Position numbers and translations under genes: made by a program
Notes under the pieces: model-generated
Database searches by the model: none
Told to the model about the DNA's origin: nothing
The model's input: only the letters and a program-made list of their open reading frames with translations
Shown here: positions 1 through 8,102 of the stretch, one piece after another
Position numbering within the stretch: the stretch's first letter is position 1
Layout of the letters: each line of letters begins with the position of its first letter
Assembly: GCA_020636905.1 (NCBI GenBank)
Contig: JACJWX010000013.1
Coordinates: forward strand, 2,501-66,500
Direction: 5' to 3'
DNA length: 64,000 bases
DNA from: Actinomycetota bacterium
GTDB lineage: Bacteria; Actinomycetota; Thermoleophilia; Miltoncostaeales; Miltoncostaeaceae

Positions 1-442
1 CGGTGACCTGCGAGGCCAGTTCGAACAGCCTGGCCAACCCCATCTCCGAGAACCACTCGCCGTTGCTCCGGATCTCGGTCCGGTCGGGATCGAGGATTCG
101 GAACGCCTGCTGGCGATAGGTCTCGGCGTTGGCCTCGATTTCCTCGGCGCTGAGCATGGGACGCGTTGAGCTGCGGCCGCTCGGATCACCGACGCGGGCG
201 GTCCAGTCGCCGATCAGGAGGATGGCGGTGTGCCCGGCATCCTGGAACTCGCGAAGTTTGCCGAGCACCACGGTGTGCCCGAGGTGGATGTCCGGCGCGG
301 TCGGATCGACGCCGAGCTTGATCCTCAGCGGGCGGTTCTCGGCCAGCTTGGCCGCGAGCGCGTCGACCGACGGCTCGCAGTTGATCGTGCGCTCGGTGAG
401 CGCCCGGGCCGTCGAGCGTGCCGCCTCGCTGATCGTGTTCAT
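1..442 (-). CDS. tyrS: Tyrosyl-tRNA synthetase, N-terminal part (runs off left edge)
   Basis: Class I aminoacyl-tRNA synthetase that charges tRNA-Tyr; cytoplasmic. About 147 N-terminal residues are present and the rest lies outside the window. The segment KLGVDPTAPDIHLGH holds the HIGH-type ATP-binding motif (HLGH, residues 53-56), followed by GDWTARVGDPSGRSSTR, as in the TyrZ-like branch of the family. The ATG at 442 overlaps the mpg stop as ATGA, suggesting translational coupling. An in-frame GTG at 478 with GAGGGA upstream is an alternative start. It is the last visible gene of a long minus-strand operon. Confidence 0.93.
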   Translation of the reverse strand, partial: MNTISEAARSTARALTERTINCEPSVDALAAKLAENRPLRIKLGVDPTAPDIHLGHTVVLGKLREFQDAGHTAILLIGDWTARVGDPSGRSSTRPMLSAEEIEANAETYRQQAFRILDPDRTEIRSNGEWFSEMGLARLFELASQVT

Positions 443-1024
443 GCGGCGCTCGCCGCACGTAGCGGTTTCGAGAGCCACGCCGATCCCTCGATGACGTAGC
501 GCCAGGGACGGTCCACCGCGCGGGAGATGCCGATCCGCGGGCGCGTGCGACCTGACCGGTTCGGACGCGGGAAGAAACGTCACTGCGGGCTCCCCGTCGC
601 CGGAACCGCCCACGACCCGTTCAACCGGTCGTCCACACCCAGCGCCTGCGTAAGCCGCCCGGGACCGGAGCACAGTTCACGGTCGGGCCGCCGCGCCGCT
701 CGCGCATCCGCTCCAGGCCCTGCGTTGGGCGCAGCGCGCGGATGAGCAGCGCCGACCCGCGGCCGACGCCGTCGCAGACAACGTTCAGGCACCAGTGAAT
801 ACCGTAGCTGCGGTAGACGTAGAGCCGTCCCGGTTCCGAGAACATCACCGCCGCCCGGCCCTGAGGGCCGCGGCGCTGTGCGATGCCGGATCCGATTCCT
901 CGTAGCGCTCGACCTCGACGATGGTTCCGCCGACGCCCTCGTGCACGAGCGTGCACCCGAGCAGATCCGGCGCCACCGCCCCGGCCGGTCGATCGAAGAA
1001 GGCCCCCGTGAGGGCCGCTACCAC
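439..1024 (-). pseudogene. mpg: 3-methyladenine DNA glycosylase (Mpg/AAG family), frameshifted
   Basis: Base-excision repair glycosylase that removes alkylated purines. Family landmarks are all present but in different frames: GAFFDRPAGAVAPDLLGCTL, the catalytic-Glu segment IVEVERYEESDPASHS, then VMFSEPGRLYVYRSYGIHWC, then LCSGPGRLTQALGV, and finally PRIGISRAVDRPWRYVIEG. Restoring one C near 860 and one C near 690 joins the first parts. A further stop or a compensating indel pair lies around 540-590. The GTG at 1024 overlaps the argH stop, and the end overlaps tyrS. The gene is either decaying or carries base-calling errors; the conserved 3' part argues for the latter. Confidence 0.82.
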
Positions 1025-2403
1025 GCGCCGACCTCCGCTTCGGCCGCGGCCAGCTGCTCGAGGACCCGCTCACGCGAGGTCCCGCCCTCGGCCACCTTCG
1101 CCTCGGCGCTCGCCTCGGCGGTGACCGGGGGCGGCGTGATTCCGGCCAGGCCAGCGGCCGCGAGCTCGGCCGGGCTGACGTCTCCGAGGCCGACTCCACG
1201 CTCGGCGCACGAACGCACCAGCTGGCCCACCGCCTCGTGGGCGCGCCGGAAGGGCCACCCGAGGCGCACCAGGTGGTCGGCCAGGTCGGTCGCCGCGAGG
1301 TATCCCGCCTCACATGCCTGCAGCATCCGTTCCGGCTGGAACCGCGCCGTCATGACCATGCCACCCACCGCGGGCACCAGCAGATCGATCGTGTCCACGG
1401 CGTCGAACAGGTAGTGCTTGTCCTCCTGCAGATCCTTGTTGTACGCCAGCGGCAGCTTCGCCACGACGTTCTGCAGGCCGGCGTAGTCGCCGATGAGGCG
1501 TGCGGCCTTCGCGCGCGCCAGTTCGGCGGCATCCGGGTTCTTCTTCTGCGGCAGCATCGACGACCCGCTGGTGAACCCGTCCGACAGCACCACGAACCCG
1601 AACTCCTCGCTGCTCCACAGCACGAGTTCCTCGCCCATGCGCGACAGGTGGACGCCCAGGGTTGCGACGGCGTGCAGATAGTCGGCCAGCGCGTCGCGGC
1701 TCGCGACCGAGTCGAGCGAGTTCCGGGTCGGCCGCGCGAAACCGAGCGCCGTGGCCGTCCTGGCCCGGTCGATCGGAAATCCGACGCCGGAGAGGGCGCC
1801 CGCGCCGAGGGGGCACTCCATGAGCGACACGTCGCGGACCTGCACGAGCCGTGCGCGGTCGCGGGCGAGCATCCAGACATACGCCAGCAGGTGGTGCGCC
1901 AGGCGCACCGGTTGGGCGCGCTGCAGATGGGTGTAGCCGGGAACGAGCGTGTCGACGTGCTGGCGAGCCTGTTCGAGCAGCGCGTCGACGAGGCGTCGCA
2001 GGCCGGCGAGCTGCCCCACCAGCGCCTCGCGCAGGTACAGCAGCACATCGGTCGCGACCTGGTCATTCCGGCTGCGGGCCGTGTGCATGCGCGCGCCGGC
2101 GTCCCCCGCGATCTCCGTGACCCGCCGCTCGACCGCCGTGTGGATGTCCTCGTCGGACGCCGCCGGCGTGAACTGATCGGTCGCGAACTCCTGGTGCACC
2201 TGGGCCAGCGCCCTGATGACGGCCTCGCCGTCCTCGCCGGGAAGGATTCCGCAGGTCACGAGCATGCTGACGTGGGCGACCGAGCCCGCGATGTCCTGGG
2301 CCCACATCCGCTGGTCGGTCGCCAGGGACGCGTTGAGCCGGTCGAACGCCTCCACCGGGCCGCCCGAGAAGCGCCCTCCCCACAGCCGCGTGCCGCCGCT
2401 CAA
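1018..2403 (-). CDS. argH: Argininosuccinate lyase
   Basis: Last step of arginine synthesis: splits argininosuccinate into arginine and fumarate. The 461-residue length fits the family. It starts TRLWGGRFSGGPVEAFDRLN and carries the fumarase/lyase signature GSSMLPQKKNPD, where the loop Ser acts in catalysis. The start is TTG at 2403, overlapping the TGA of the upstream aminotransferase gene; no ATG or GTG is available near it, so coupling is likely. It is cotranscribed with cimA and the aminotransferase. No other arg gene is in the window. Confidence 0.96.
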   Translation of the reverse strand: MSGGTRLWGGRFSGGPVEAFDRLNASLATDQRMWAQDIAGSVAHVSMLVTCGILPGEDGEAVIRALAQVHQEFATDQFTPAASDEDIHTAVERRVTEIAGDAGARMHTARSRNDQVATDVLLYLREALVGQLAGLRRLVDALLEQARQHVDTLVPGYTHLQRAQPVRLAHHLLAYVWMLARDRARLVQVRDVSLMECPLGAGALSGVGFPIDRARTATALGFARPTRNSLDSVASRDALADYLHAVATLGVHLSRMGEELVLWSSEEFGFVVLSDGFTSGSSMLPQKKNPDAAELARAKAARLIGDYAGLQNVVAKLPLAYNKDLQEDKHYLFDAVDTIDLLVPAVGGMVMTARFQPERMLQACEAGYLAATDLADHLVRLGWPFRRAHEAVGQLVRSCAERGVGLGDVSPAELAAAGLAGITPPPVTAEASAEAKVAEGGTSRERVLEQLAAAEAEVGAW

Positions 2404-3536
2404 CGCGCACCGACCGCGTCGAGGTGCCGTGGCAGCACCCGGGCCACCGCCGCGCAGACCGTGTCCACCTGGTCTTCCCGCATCTCCGGGAAGAACGGCA
2501 GCGCGATCGTGCTGGCGCTGATGGCCTCGGTGACCGGGAGCAGGCCCGGCTCGTACCCGAACATCTCGCGGTACATGGGCTGCAGATGGATGCACGGCAG
2601 ATACGGCTTGGCGGCGATCCCGAGCGCGTCGAGGTCGCGGATGACCGCGTTGCGGTCGACCCCGTCCGCCACCCGCGGGGCGTACACGAACCAGGAGCGT
2701 TCCTGCGGGCCCTCGTACATCGGGGTCAATCCCTCGATCCCGGCCACGCGTTCCTGGTACCACGCCGCCACCCGGCGACGTCCGGCGAGCATGTCGTCCA
2801 GGCGTTCGAGCTGGGCGACGCCGATCGCGCTGTGGACGTCCGACAGGCGGTAGTTGAAGCCCAGCCGCGAATGCACCAGCCAGGCGCCGTCGTCCGACCG
2901 TCCCTGGTTGGAGAGGCTCGACAGCAGCGCCGCCAGGTCGTCGTCGTCCGTGAAGATGATGCCGCCCTCGGCGGTGGTGAGCTGCTTGTTGGCGTAGAAG
3001 CCGTACACCGCGGGATGCCCCCACGTGCCGAGCTTGCGGCCGTCGTAGGCGCCGTCGATGGACTGGCACGCGTCTTCGACGATCGCGAGGCCGTGGCGTT
3101 CCGCGATGTCGATCAGCGCGGGGATCTCGGCGGGGTAGCCGAAGATGTCGACGATCTCGATCGCCTTCGTGCGCGGGGTGATCGCCGCTTCCACGGCCGC
3201 CGGATCCATGTTGAACGTCAGCGGGTCCACCTCGGCGAACCGCACGTCCGCGCCGGTGAACAGCACGGCGTTGGCCGAGGCGACGAACGAGAACGAGCTG
3301 GTGATGACCTCGTCGCCGGGGCCGATGCCCGCGGCATGGAGGCACATGTGCAGCCCGGCGGTGCCGGAGGAACACGCCACCGCGTGCTTCGTGCCGATGC
3401 GCGCGGCGAAGTCACGCTCGAAGCGGCGGGTCATGGGCCCCAGTGAGAGCTGTCCCGACCGCAGGACCTCGTCGACGAGTTCGCGCTCCCGATCACCGAT
3501 GACCGGTTTGGCGACCGGGATCGACTCCCCGGTCAC
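2400..3536 (-). CDS. DegT/DnrJ/EryC1/StrS family PLP aminotransferase
   Basis: PLP-dependent aminotransferase of the sugar-aminotransferase fold, 378 residues. The PLP-binding Asp is in IVEDACQS (residue 155) and the Schiff-base Lys is K184 in YGFYANKQLTTAEGG. Relatives usually aminate keto-sugars for surface glycans or secondary products, but no other sugar gene lies nearby: it sits between cimA and argH, overlapping both by a few bases (GTGA start at 3536). Its substrate cannot be told from the sequence. A role in amino-acid metabolism is only suggested by the operon. Confidence 0.9.
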   Translation of the reverse strand: MTGESIPVAKPVIGDRERELVDEVLRSGQLSLGPMTRRFERDFAARIGTKHAVACSSGTAGLHMCLHAAGIGPGDEVITSSFSFVASANAVLFTGADVRFAEVDPLTFNMDPAAVEAAITPRTKAIEIVDIFGYPAEIPALIDIAERHGLAIVEDACQSIDGAYDGRKLGTWGHPAVYGFYANKQLTTAEGGIIFTDDDDLAALLSSLSNQGRSDDGAWLVHSRLGFNYRLSDVHSAIGVAQLERLDDMLAGRRRVAAWYQERVAGIEGLTPMYEGPQERSWFVYAPRVADGVDRNAVIRDLDALGIAAKPYLPCIHLQPMYREMFGYEPGLLPVTEAISASTIALPFFPEMREDQVDTVCAAVARVLPRHLDAVGAR

Positions 3537-5116
3537 GATGCCCCCGCCCGCTCGCGTGCGATGCGCCGCACGCCGTAGGCGATGCTGTCGATGAGCGCCG
3601 CCCACGACGCCTCGATCACGTTCTGGCTCACGCCGATGGCCCCCCAGGTGTGGTGGCCGTCGGAGGAGTCCAGCAGCACCCGGGTGGTGGCCCCGGTGCC
3701 CTTGCCCTCGTCGAGGATGCGCACCTTGAAGTTGACGAGTTCGATCTCGTCGAGCTCGGGCACGCGACCGCCCAGCGCGTTGCGGAGCGCCCGGTCGAGT
3801 GCGTTGACCGGGCCGTTCCCCTCGCCGATGGCGACCAGCCGTTCGCCATCGTGCCGGAGCTTCACCGTGGCCTCGGTCTCCACCCCGCCGTCGGCCCGCT
3901 GCTCGGTGACGACCCGGAAGCTCTCCAGCTCGAAGAGCGGGCTGAACACGCCCAGCTCGCGCTCGATGAGCAACTCGAACGAGGCGTCCGCCACCTCGAA
4001 GTGGTAGCCCTCGTGCTCCAGTTCCTTCAGCCTCGTGAGGATGCGCGGCACCTCGGGGCTCTCGGAGAGGTCGAGCCCCATGTCGCCGGCCTTCGAGATG
4101 ATCGTTCCGCGCCCCGAGAGCTCGCTCACGACCATGTGGCGATCGTTGCCGACGGCCGTCGGATCGATGTGCTCGAACGTCCGCTCGTCGGCGAGCATCC
4201 CCGCCACGTGCATCCCGCCCTTGTGCGCGAAGGCGTTCTGACCGACGTACGCGGCCCAGTTGTCGGGCTGGAGATTGGCCGTCTCGGCGACGAAGTGACT
4301 GAGCGCGGTGAGTTCGCGCATGCGGTCGTCCCCGACCGTCCGGAATCCCATCTTGAAGGTCAGCGACGGGATGATCGACACCAGGTTGGCGTTGCCGCAG
4401 CGTTCCCCGTACCCGTTGACGGTGCCCTGCACCATCCGGGCCCCTTCGTGGACGGCGGCCAGCGAGGTGGCCACGCCGCATTCGGCGTCGTTGTGCGTGT
4501 GGATGCCGATCCGGGCGTCCGGCAGGTCCTGCCGAACGCGGCGGACGGCCGCGGCGACGTCATGCGGAAGTGTCGCTCCGTTGGTGTCGCATGGCACCAC
4601 CCAATGGGCGCCCGCCTCGTGGGCGGTCCGCAGGCACTCCACGGCGTAGTCCGGGTGGGCGGCGAAAGCGTCGAAGAAGTGCTCGGCGTCGTACACCACC
4701 TCCTTGCCGCGCCCGACGAGGTACTCGACGGTGTCGCGGATCATGGAGAGGTTCTCCTCACGATCCACCTTGATGACCTTCTCGATGTGAAGGTCCCAGG
4801 TCTTCCCGACGACGGTGATGACGGGGGCGTAGCACTCGGCCAGGCCGATCATCGCGGGGTCGTCTTCGACCGCCATGCCCTTGCGGCGGGTCATGCCGAA
4901 GGCCGCGATGCGGCACTCCCCCAGGTCCACATGCTCGAGCGCCTCGAACATCTGGGCGTGCTTGGGATTCGACATCGGGAAGCCGGCCTCGATGTAGTGC
5001 ATGCCGAACTCGGCCAGGTGCCTCGCGATGGCGATCTGCTCGTCCACCGACATGCTCATGCCCTCACGCTGAAGGCCGTCTCGGAGAGTGGTGTCGTACA
5101 GCAGGATCTGGTCCAT
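3533..5116 (-). CDS. cimA: (R)-citramalate synthase
   Basis: Condenses pyruvate and acetyl-CoA to citramalate, the entry to threonine-independent isoleucine synthesis; LeuCD and LeuB then act on the product. The N-terminal HMGL-like TIM barrel starts ILLYDTTLRDGLQREGMSMS, with the metal-binding HTHNDAECGVA segment and NGYGERCGNANL. A C-terminal LeuA-type regulatory domain follows (ALGGRVPELDEIELVNFKV). At 527 residues it fits the CimA group better than LeuA, and a distinct leuA lies at 11,919-13,493. The ATG at 5116 has GAGGA five bases upstream. It is 11 bases downstream of ilvE. Confidence 0.93.
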   Translation of the reverse strand: MDQILLYDTTLRDGLQREGMSMSVDEQIAIARHLAEFGMHYIEAGFPMSNPKHAQMFEALEHVDLGECRIAAFGMTRRKGMAVEDDPAMIGLAECYAPVITVVGKTWDLHIEKVIKVDREENLSMIRDTVEYLVGRGKEVVYDAEHFFDAFAAHPDYAVECLRTAHEAGAHWVVPCDTNGATLPHDVAAAVRRVRQDLPDARIGIHTHNDAECGVATSLAAVHEGARMVQGTVNGYGERCGNANLVSIIPSLTFKMGFRTVGDDRMRELTALSHFVAETANLQPDNWAAYVGQNAFAHKGGMHVAGMLADERTFEHIDPTAVGNDRHMVVSELSGRGTIISKAGDMGLDLSESPEVPRILTRLKELEHEGYHFEVADASFELLIERELGVFSPLFELESFRVVTEQRADGGVETEATVKLRHDGERLVAIGEGNGPVNALDRALRNALGGRVPELDEIELVNFKVRILDEGKGTGATTRVLLDSSDGHHTWGAIGVSQNVIEASWAALIDSIAYGVRRIARERAGAS

Positions 5117-5127
5117 TGGGTCCTCGG

Positions 5128-6051
5128 TTACGTCGCGTCCGTGATGATGTGATCGAGCCAATCGGCTGAGCGGGGATCGCGGCCCAGGGTGGCGGCGAAG
5201 AACCGCTCCTGGAGCCGCTTGGTAATCGGCCCGGGCTCACCGATGAGGTGATCATCGACTTCACGGATGGGGCACACCTCGGCGGCGGTTCCGGTCACGA
5301 AGACCTCATCCGCCTGGTACAGCTCCGCGCGCGCCACCTCGCGCTCGACCAGCGGGATGCCCTCCTCCCCGGCGAGCGTGATGATGCACTCGCGGGTGAT
5401 GCCCTCGAGGATGGACGCGTTGACCGGCGGCGTGATGAGCGTGCCGTTCCGGACCAGGAAGATGTTCTCTCCCGAGCCGTCGGCCACGTAGCCGGCCTCG
5501 TTCAGGAGGATCGCCTCCTGGTAGCCCGCGTTGTGCGTCTCGATCTTGGCGAGGATGGAGTTGAGGTACTGGCCCCCGGCCTTTGCGGTGGCCGGGATCG
5601 TCGTGGATCCGATGCGCCGCCAGCTGGAGGTCTTGGCGCGGATACCGTGCTTCAGCCCCTCCTCGCCGAGGTACGCGCCCCATTCCCATGCCGCGATGGC
5701 GACGTCGACCGGCGCCTCGAGCGGGAAGAGGCCCATCACCCCGTATCCGCGCATTGCGATGGGCCGGATGTAGCACTCCTGCAGCTCGTTGTCCCGGATC
5801 ACCGAGTGGACCGCGTCCCTGAGCTGGTCGCGGGTGAACGGGAGCGGCATGAAGTACATGGCCGCGGACCGCTCGAGACGCCGCAGATGGTCGTCGAGCC
5901 GGAAGACGGCGGGGCCGCCATCGGTGCGATACGCGCGAATGCCTTCGAACACCGACGATCCGTAGTGCAGTCCGTGCGAGAGCACATGGATGTTGGCCTC
6001 GCCCCACGGGACGAGCTCGCCGTTCATCCAGATCGTCTTCGATTCCTGCAT
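5128..6051 (-). CDS. ilvE: Branched-chain amino acid aminotransferase
   Basis: Class IV PLP aminotransferase for the last step of Ile, Val and Leu synthesis; 307 residues. Family features are FEGIRAYRTDGG, IRPIAMRGYG, the PLP Lys in TTIPATAKAGGQYLNS and the DGSGENIFLV / VTGTAAEVCPI segments. I chose the ATG at 6051 (MQESKTIWMNGELVPWG), with AGG about eleven bases upstream. An in-frame GTG at 6063 would add four residues. It is the first gene of the ilvE-cimA-aminotransferase-argH-mpg-tyrS string, separated from leuB by a hairpin. Confidence 0.95.
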   Translation of the reverse strand: MQESKTIWMNGELVPWGEANIHVLSHGLHYGSSVFEGIRAYRTDGGPAVFRLDDHLRRLERSAAMYFMPLPFTRDQLRDAVHSVIRDNELQECYIRPIAMRGYGVMGLFPLEAPVDVAIAAWEWGAYLGEEGLKHGIRAKTSSWRRIGSTTIPATAKAGGQYLNSILAKIETHNAGYQEAILLNEAGYVADGSGENIFLVRNGTLITPPVNASILEGITRECIITLAGEEGIPLVEREVARAELYQADEVFVTGTAAEVCPIREVDDHLIGEPGPITKRLQERFFAATLGRDPRSADWLDHIITDAT

Positions 6052-6162
6052 TTCGGGAGGCACCTCACGGTCGGGCGGAAACGGTCACAGTAGCCGCCGG
6101 CGGACAAAACCGGAACATGGCCGCCCGGGAGCCTACAAGCGTCCTGGACACGGGGAACCGAT

Positions 6163-6186
6163 CCCGGCCGACGTCCGCCGGCCGGG
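6163..6186 (-). terminator. Hairpin downstream of leuB
   Basis: Perfect 8-bp inverted repeat (CCCGGCCG and its complement) with an 8-base loop, 34 bases past the leuB stop. No T tract follows. It probably ends the leuB transcript and separates it from the ilvE operon. Confidence 0.5.
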
Positions 6187-6219
6187 TGGGTCGAGGACCC
6201 GCCGTCCCGGGCGTGTCGG

Positions 6220-7275
6220 TCAGCCCAGGGCCGCGACGAGGCGATCGCCGATCTCGGCGCTCCCCATCTCGCCACCCAGGTCCCGCCCGCGCGCGCCGTC
6301 GGCGAGCGTCCGTTCGACGGCCGCCTCCAGCCGATCGGCCGCGTCGGCGGCGTCCAGCGAGTGGCGGAGCATCATCGCCGCCGAAAGGACCGTCGCCATC
6401 GGGTTCGCCCACCCCCTGCCGGCGATGTCCGGGGCGGAGCCGTGCACCGGTTCGTACAGGCCGTTGCTCCCGGCCCCGAGGGACGCGGACGGCAGCAGGC
6501 CGATCGATCCGCTGATCATCGCGGCCTCGTCGCTGAGGATGTCACCGAACATGTTCTCGGTGATGATCACGTCGAACTCGGCCGGGCGGCTGCAGAGCTG
6601 CATCGCCGCGTTGTCCACCAGCATGTGGTTGAGGGTCACCTCAGGGAAGCCGGTGGCGACCTCCATCACGACCTCCCGCCAGAGTCGCGAGCTCTCGAGC
6701 ACGTTGGCCTTGTCCACCGATGTCACCCGGCCCCGGCGGCCGGCGGCCGCGCGGAAGCCCACTTCGGCCAGGCGCGCGATCTCGTCGCGGCTGTAGGTGC
6801 AGGTGTCGAACGCCGTGTCGCCCGTCCGTCCGCGCTTCCCGAAGTAGATCCCCCCGGTGAGTTCACGCACCACGAGCAGGTCGGTTCCCGTGATGCGCTC
6901 ACGGCGCAGGGGGCTGGCGTCGTAGAGGGCCTCCAGCGGCTTCACGGGGCGCAGGTTGGCGAAGAGCTCGAGTCCGGCTCGGAGTCCCAGCAGGCCCTCT
7001 TCGGGCCGCGGAGCGTTCGGGTCGGTGGTGTCCCATTTGGGGCCGCCGACGGCGCCGAGCAGGACCGCGTCGGCACTCCGGCAGGTGTCGAGCACGGCAT
7101 CCGTGAGCGCGGTGCCGTGGGCATCGATCGAACAGCCGCCCATGAGCTCGGGCTGCCAGGTGATGTCGAGCCCCGCTTCGGGGGCAACCGTGTCGACCGC
7201 CCTCGTGGCCTGCTCGATGACCTCAGGACCGATGCCGTCCCCGGCCAGCACCACAACCCTCACCTTGCGCAACAT
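6220..7275 (-). CDS. leuB: 3-isopropylmalate dehydrogenase
   Basis: Oxidative decarboxylation of 3-isopropylmalate in leucine synthesis, and of 3-methylmalate in the citramalate route. The 351-residue protein has VVVLAGDGIGPEV, LLGAVGGPKWD, LRAGLELFANLRP, the substrate loop ELTGGIYFGKRGR and the metal-binding ENMFGDILSDEAAMISGSIG. The ATG at 7275 has GGAGG three bases upstream; the next codon TTG has better spacing and could serve instead. It is transcribed alone, away from leuACD, behind a leader with a hairpin that touches its ribosome-binding site. Confidence 0.96.
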   Translation of the reverse strand: MLRKVRVVVLAGDGIGPEVIEQATRAVDTVAPEAGLDITWQPELMGGCSIDAHGTALTDAVLDTCRSADAVLLGAVGGPKWDTTDPNAPRPEEGLLGLRAGLELFANLRPVKPLEALYDASPLRRERITGTDLLVVRELTGGIYFGKRGRTGDTAFDTCTYSRDEIARLAEVGFRAAAGRRGRVTSVDKANVLESSRLWREVVMEVATGFPEVTLNHMLVDNAAMQLCSRPAEFDVIITENMFGDILSDEAAMISGSIGLLPSASLGAGSNGLYEPVHGSAPDIAGRGWANPMATVLSAAMMLRHSLDAADAADRLEAAVERTLADGARGRDLGGEMGSAEIGDRLVAALG

Positions 7276-7281
7276 GGACCT

Positions 7282-7324
7282 CCGCCCGTCGAGTTTCGGC
7301 GCCGGGCCTCGACTCGTCGGGCGG
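7282..7324 (-). promoter_or_regulatory. leuB: Nested hairpin over the leuB ribosome-binding site
   Basis: In the leuB leader an outer 7-bp stem (CCGCCCG/CGGGCGG) encloses an inner 6-bp stem (GTCGAG/CTCGAC). The arm nearest the gene overlaps two bases of the GGAGG at 7279-7283. Folding could reduce ribosome access. The pairing is seen; the regulatory role is inference. Confidence 0.35.
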
Positions 7325-7458
7325 ACGCCCCCGCTCGAGGGCGCCACCCTGCGCGAGGCGCGGCGGGCCTCGTGCCGGCCTCGCGTCCCGCGCGAGCCAG
7401 GCCGCGCTGCGCGGAGGCTAACAGCGGACGGAGGGTCCGATCGGGCGGACTGCCGAGG

Positions 7459-8013
7459 TCAGGGACGGTGCGACATGCGCGCCCCGACGGCGACCACGAG
7501 GCACCCCGCGAGCGAGGTCCACAGCCCCCACATCACCGACAGCGGCAGCTCCGCGGGCCCGGGGGTGTTCACGAATCCCCGGAAGACGATCACGCCCGCA
7601 GCCCCGAGTGACGCGAAGGTCACGAGATCGACCGGGAATCGATGGAGGTGGTGCGAGAACGTGAGGACGATGCACAAAACCGCCAGCGCCGCGACCCCCG
7701 CGATCAGGAAGTCGACCTGCTGGAACACCTGCCAGCCTGACGCCGTCAGCGCTCCGGCGCGCGACATCTGATCCAGGTTCGCCCCGGCCGCCGCGAAGAA
7801 GCCCGTTTGATCCTGCGCGGCGACCGCGCCGAACGCCTGGGTGAAGAAGCCGTCGGGCAGGTTGATCCGAAACCACGGCGCCCACAACCCGCCCGCCATC
7901 ATCCCCGCCCCGATGACCACGAGCACGTAGTGCAGCGGAATCCGGTTCTCGGACACCCCGCCGCCGGCGCCTGAGCGTGTGGAACCTTCGGAATAGTGCA
8001 GTGAGGTACCCAT
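7459..8013 (-). CDS. Four-helix membrane protein of unknown function
   Basis: I do not recognise this 184-residue protein. Four hydrophobic segments are visible: IPLHYVLVVIGAGMMAGGLW, then FLIAGVAALAVLCIVLTF, VTFASLGAAGVIVFRGFV and MWGLWTSLAGCLVVAVGARM. A loop of about 60 residues between the first two would lie outside the membrane. The ATG at 8013 is preceded by GAGGGGGG at close spacing; a GTG at VSENRIPLHY is an alternative. It diverges from the TolB-like gene at 8103 and stands alone between leuB and that gene. Confidence 0.65.
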   Translation of the reverse strand: MGTSLHYSEGSTRSGAGGGVSENRIPLHYVLVVIGAGMMAGGLWAPWFRINLPDGFFTQAFGAVAAQDQTGFFAAAGANLDQMSRAGALTASGWQVFQQVDFLIAGVAALAVLCIVLTFSHHLHRFPVDLVTFASLGAAGVIVFRGFVNTPGPAELPLSVMWGLWTSLAGCLVVAVGARMSHRP

Positions 8014-8089
8014 ACCCCCCTCATCGGCACTGGGTCGATTGGGCCCAACCCCCTCATTCGGGCGGTTTCGAAGCGGCCGGGTCATCCCA

Positions 8090-8095
8090 TACGGT
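8090..8095 (+). promoter_or_regulatory. -10 box TACGGT for the TolB-like gene
   Basis: TACGGT ends seven bases before the ATG at 8103 and no Shine-Dalgarno sequence is present, so the mRNA is probably leaderless. No clear -35 box. Confidence 0.45.
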
Positions 8096-8102
8096 CCCGT
8101 GC

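Noticed and set aside
6064..6140. 17-residue minus-strand frame before ilvE as a leader peptide
   Set aside because: It holds no run of Ile, Val or Leu codons and no following attenuator stem was found.
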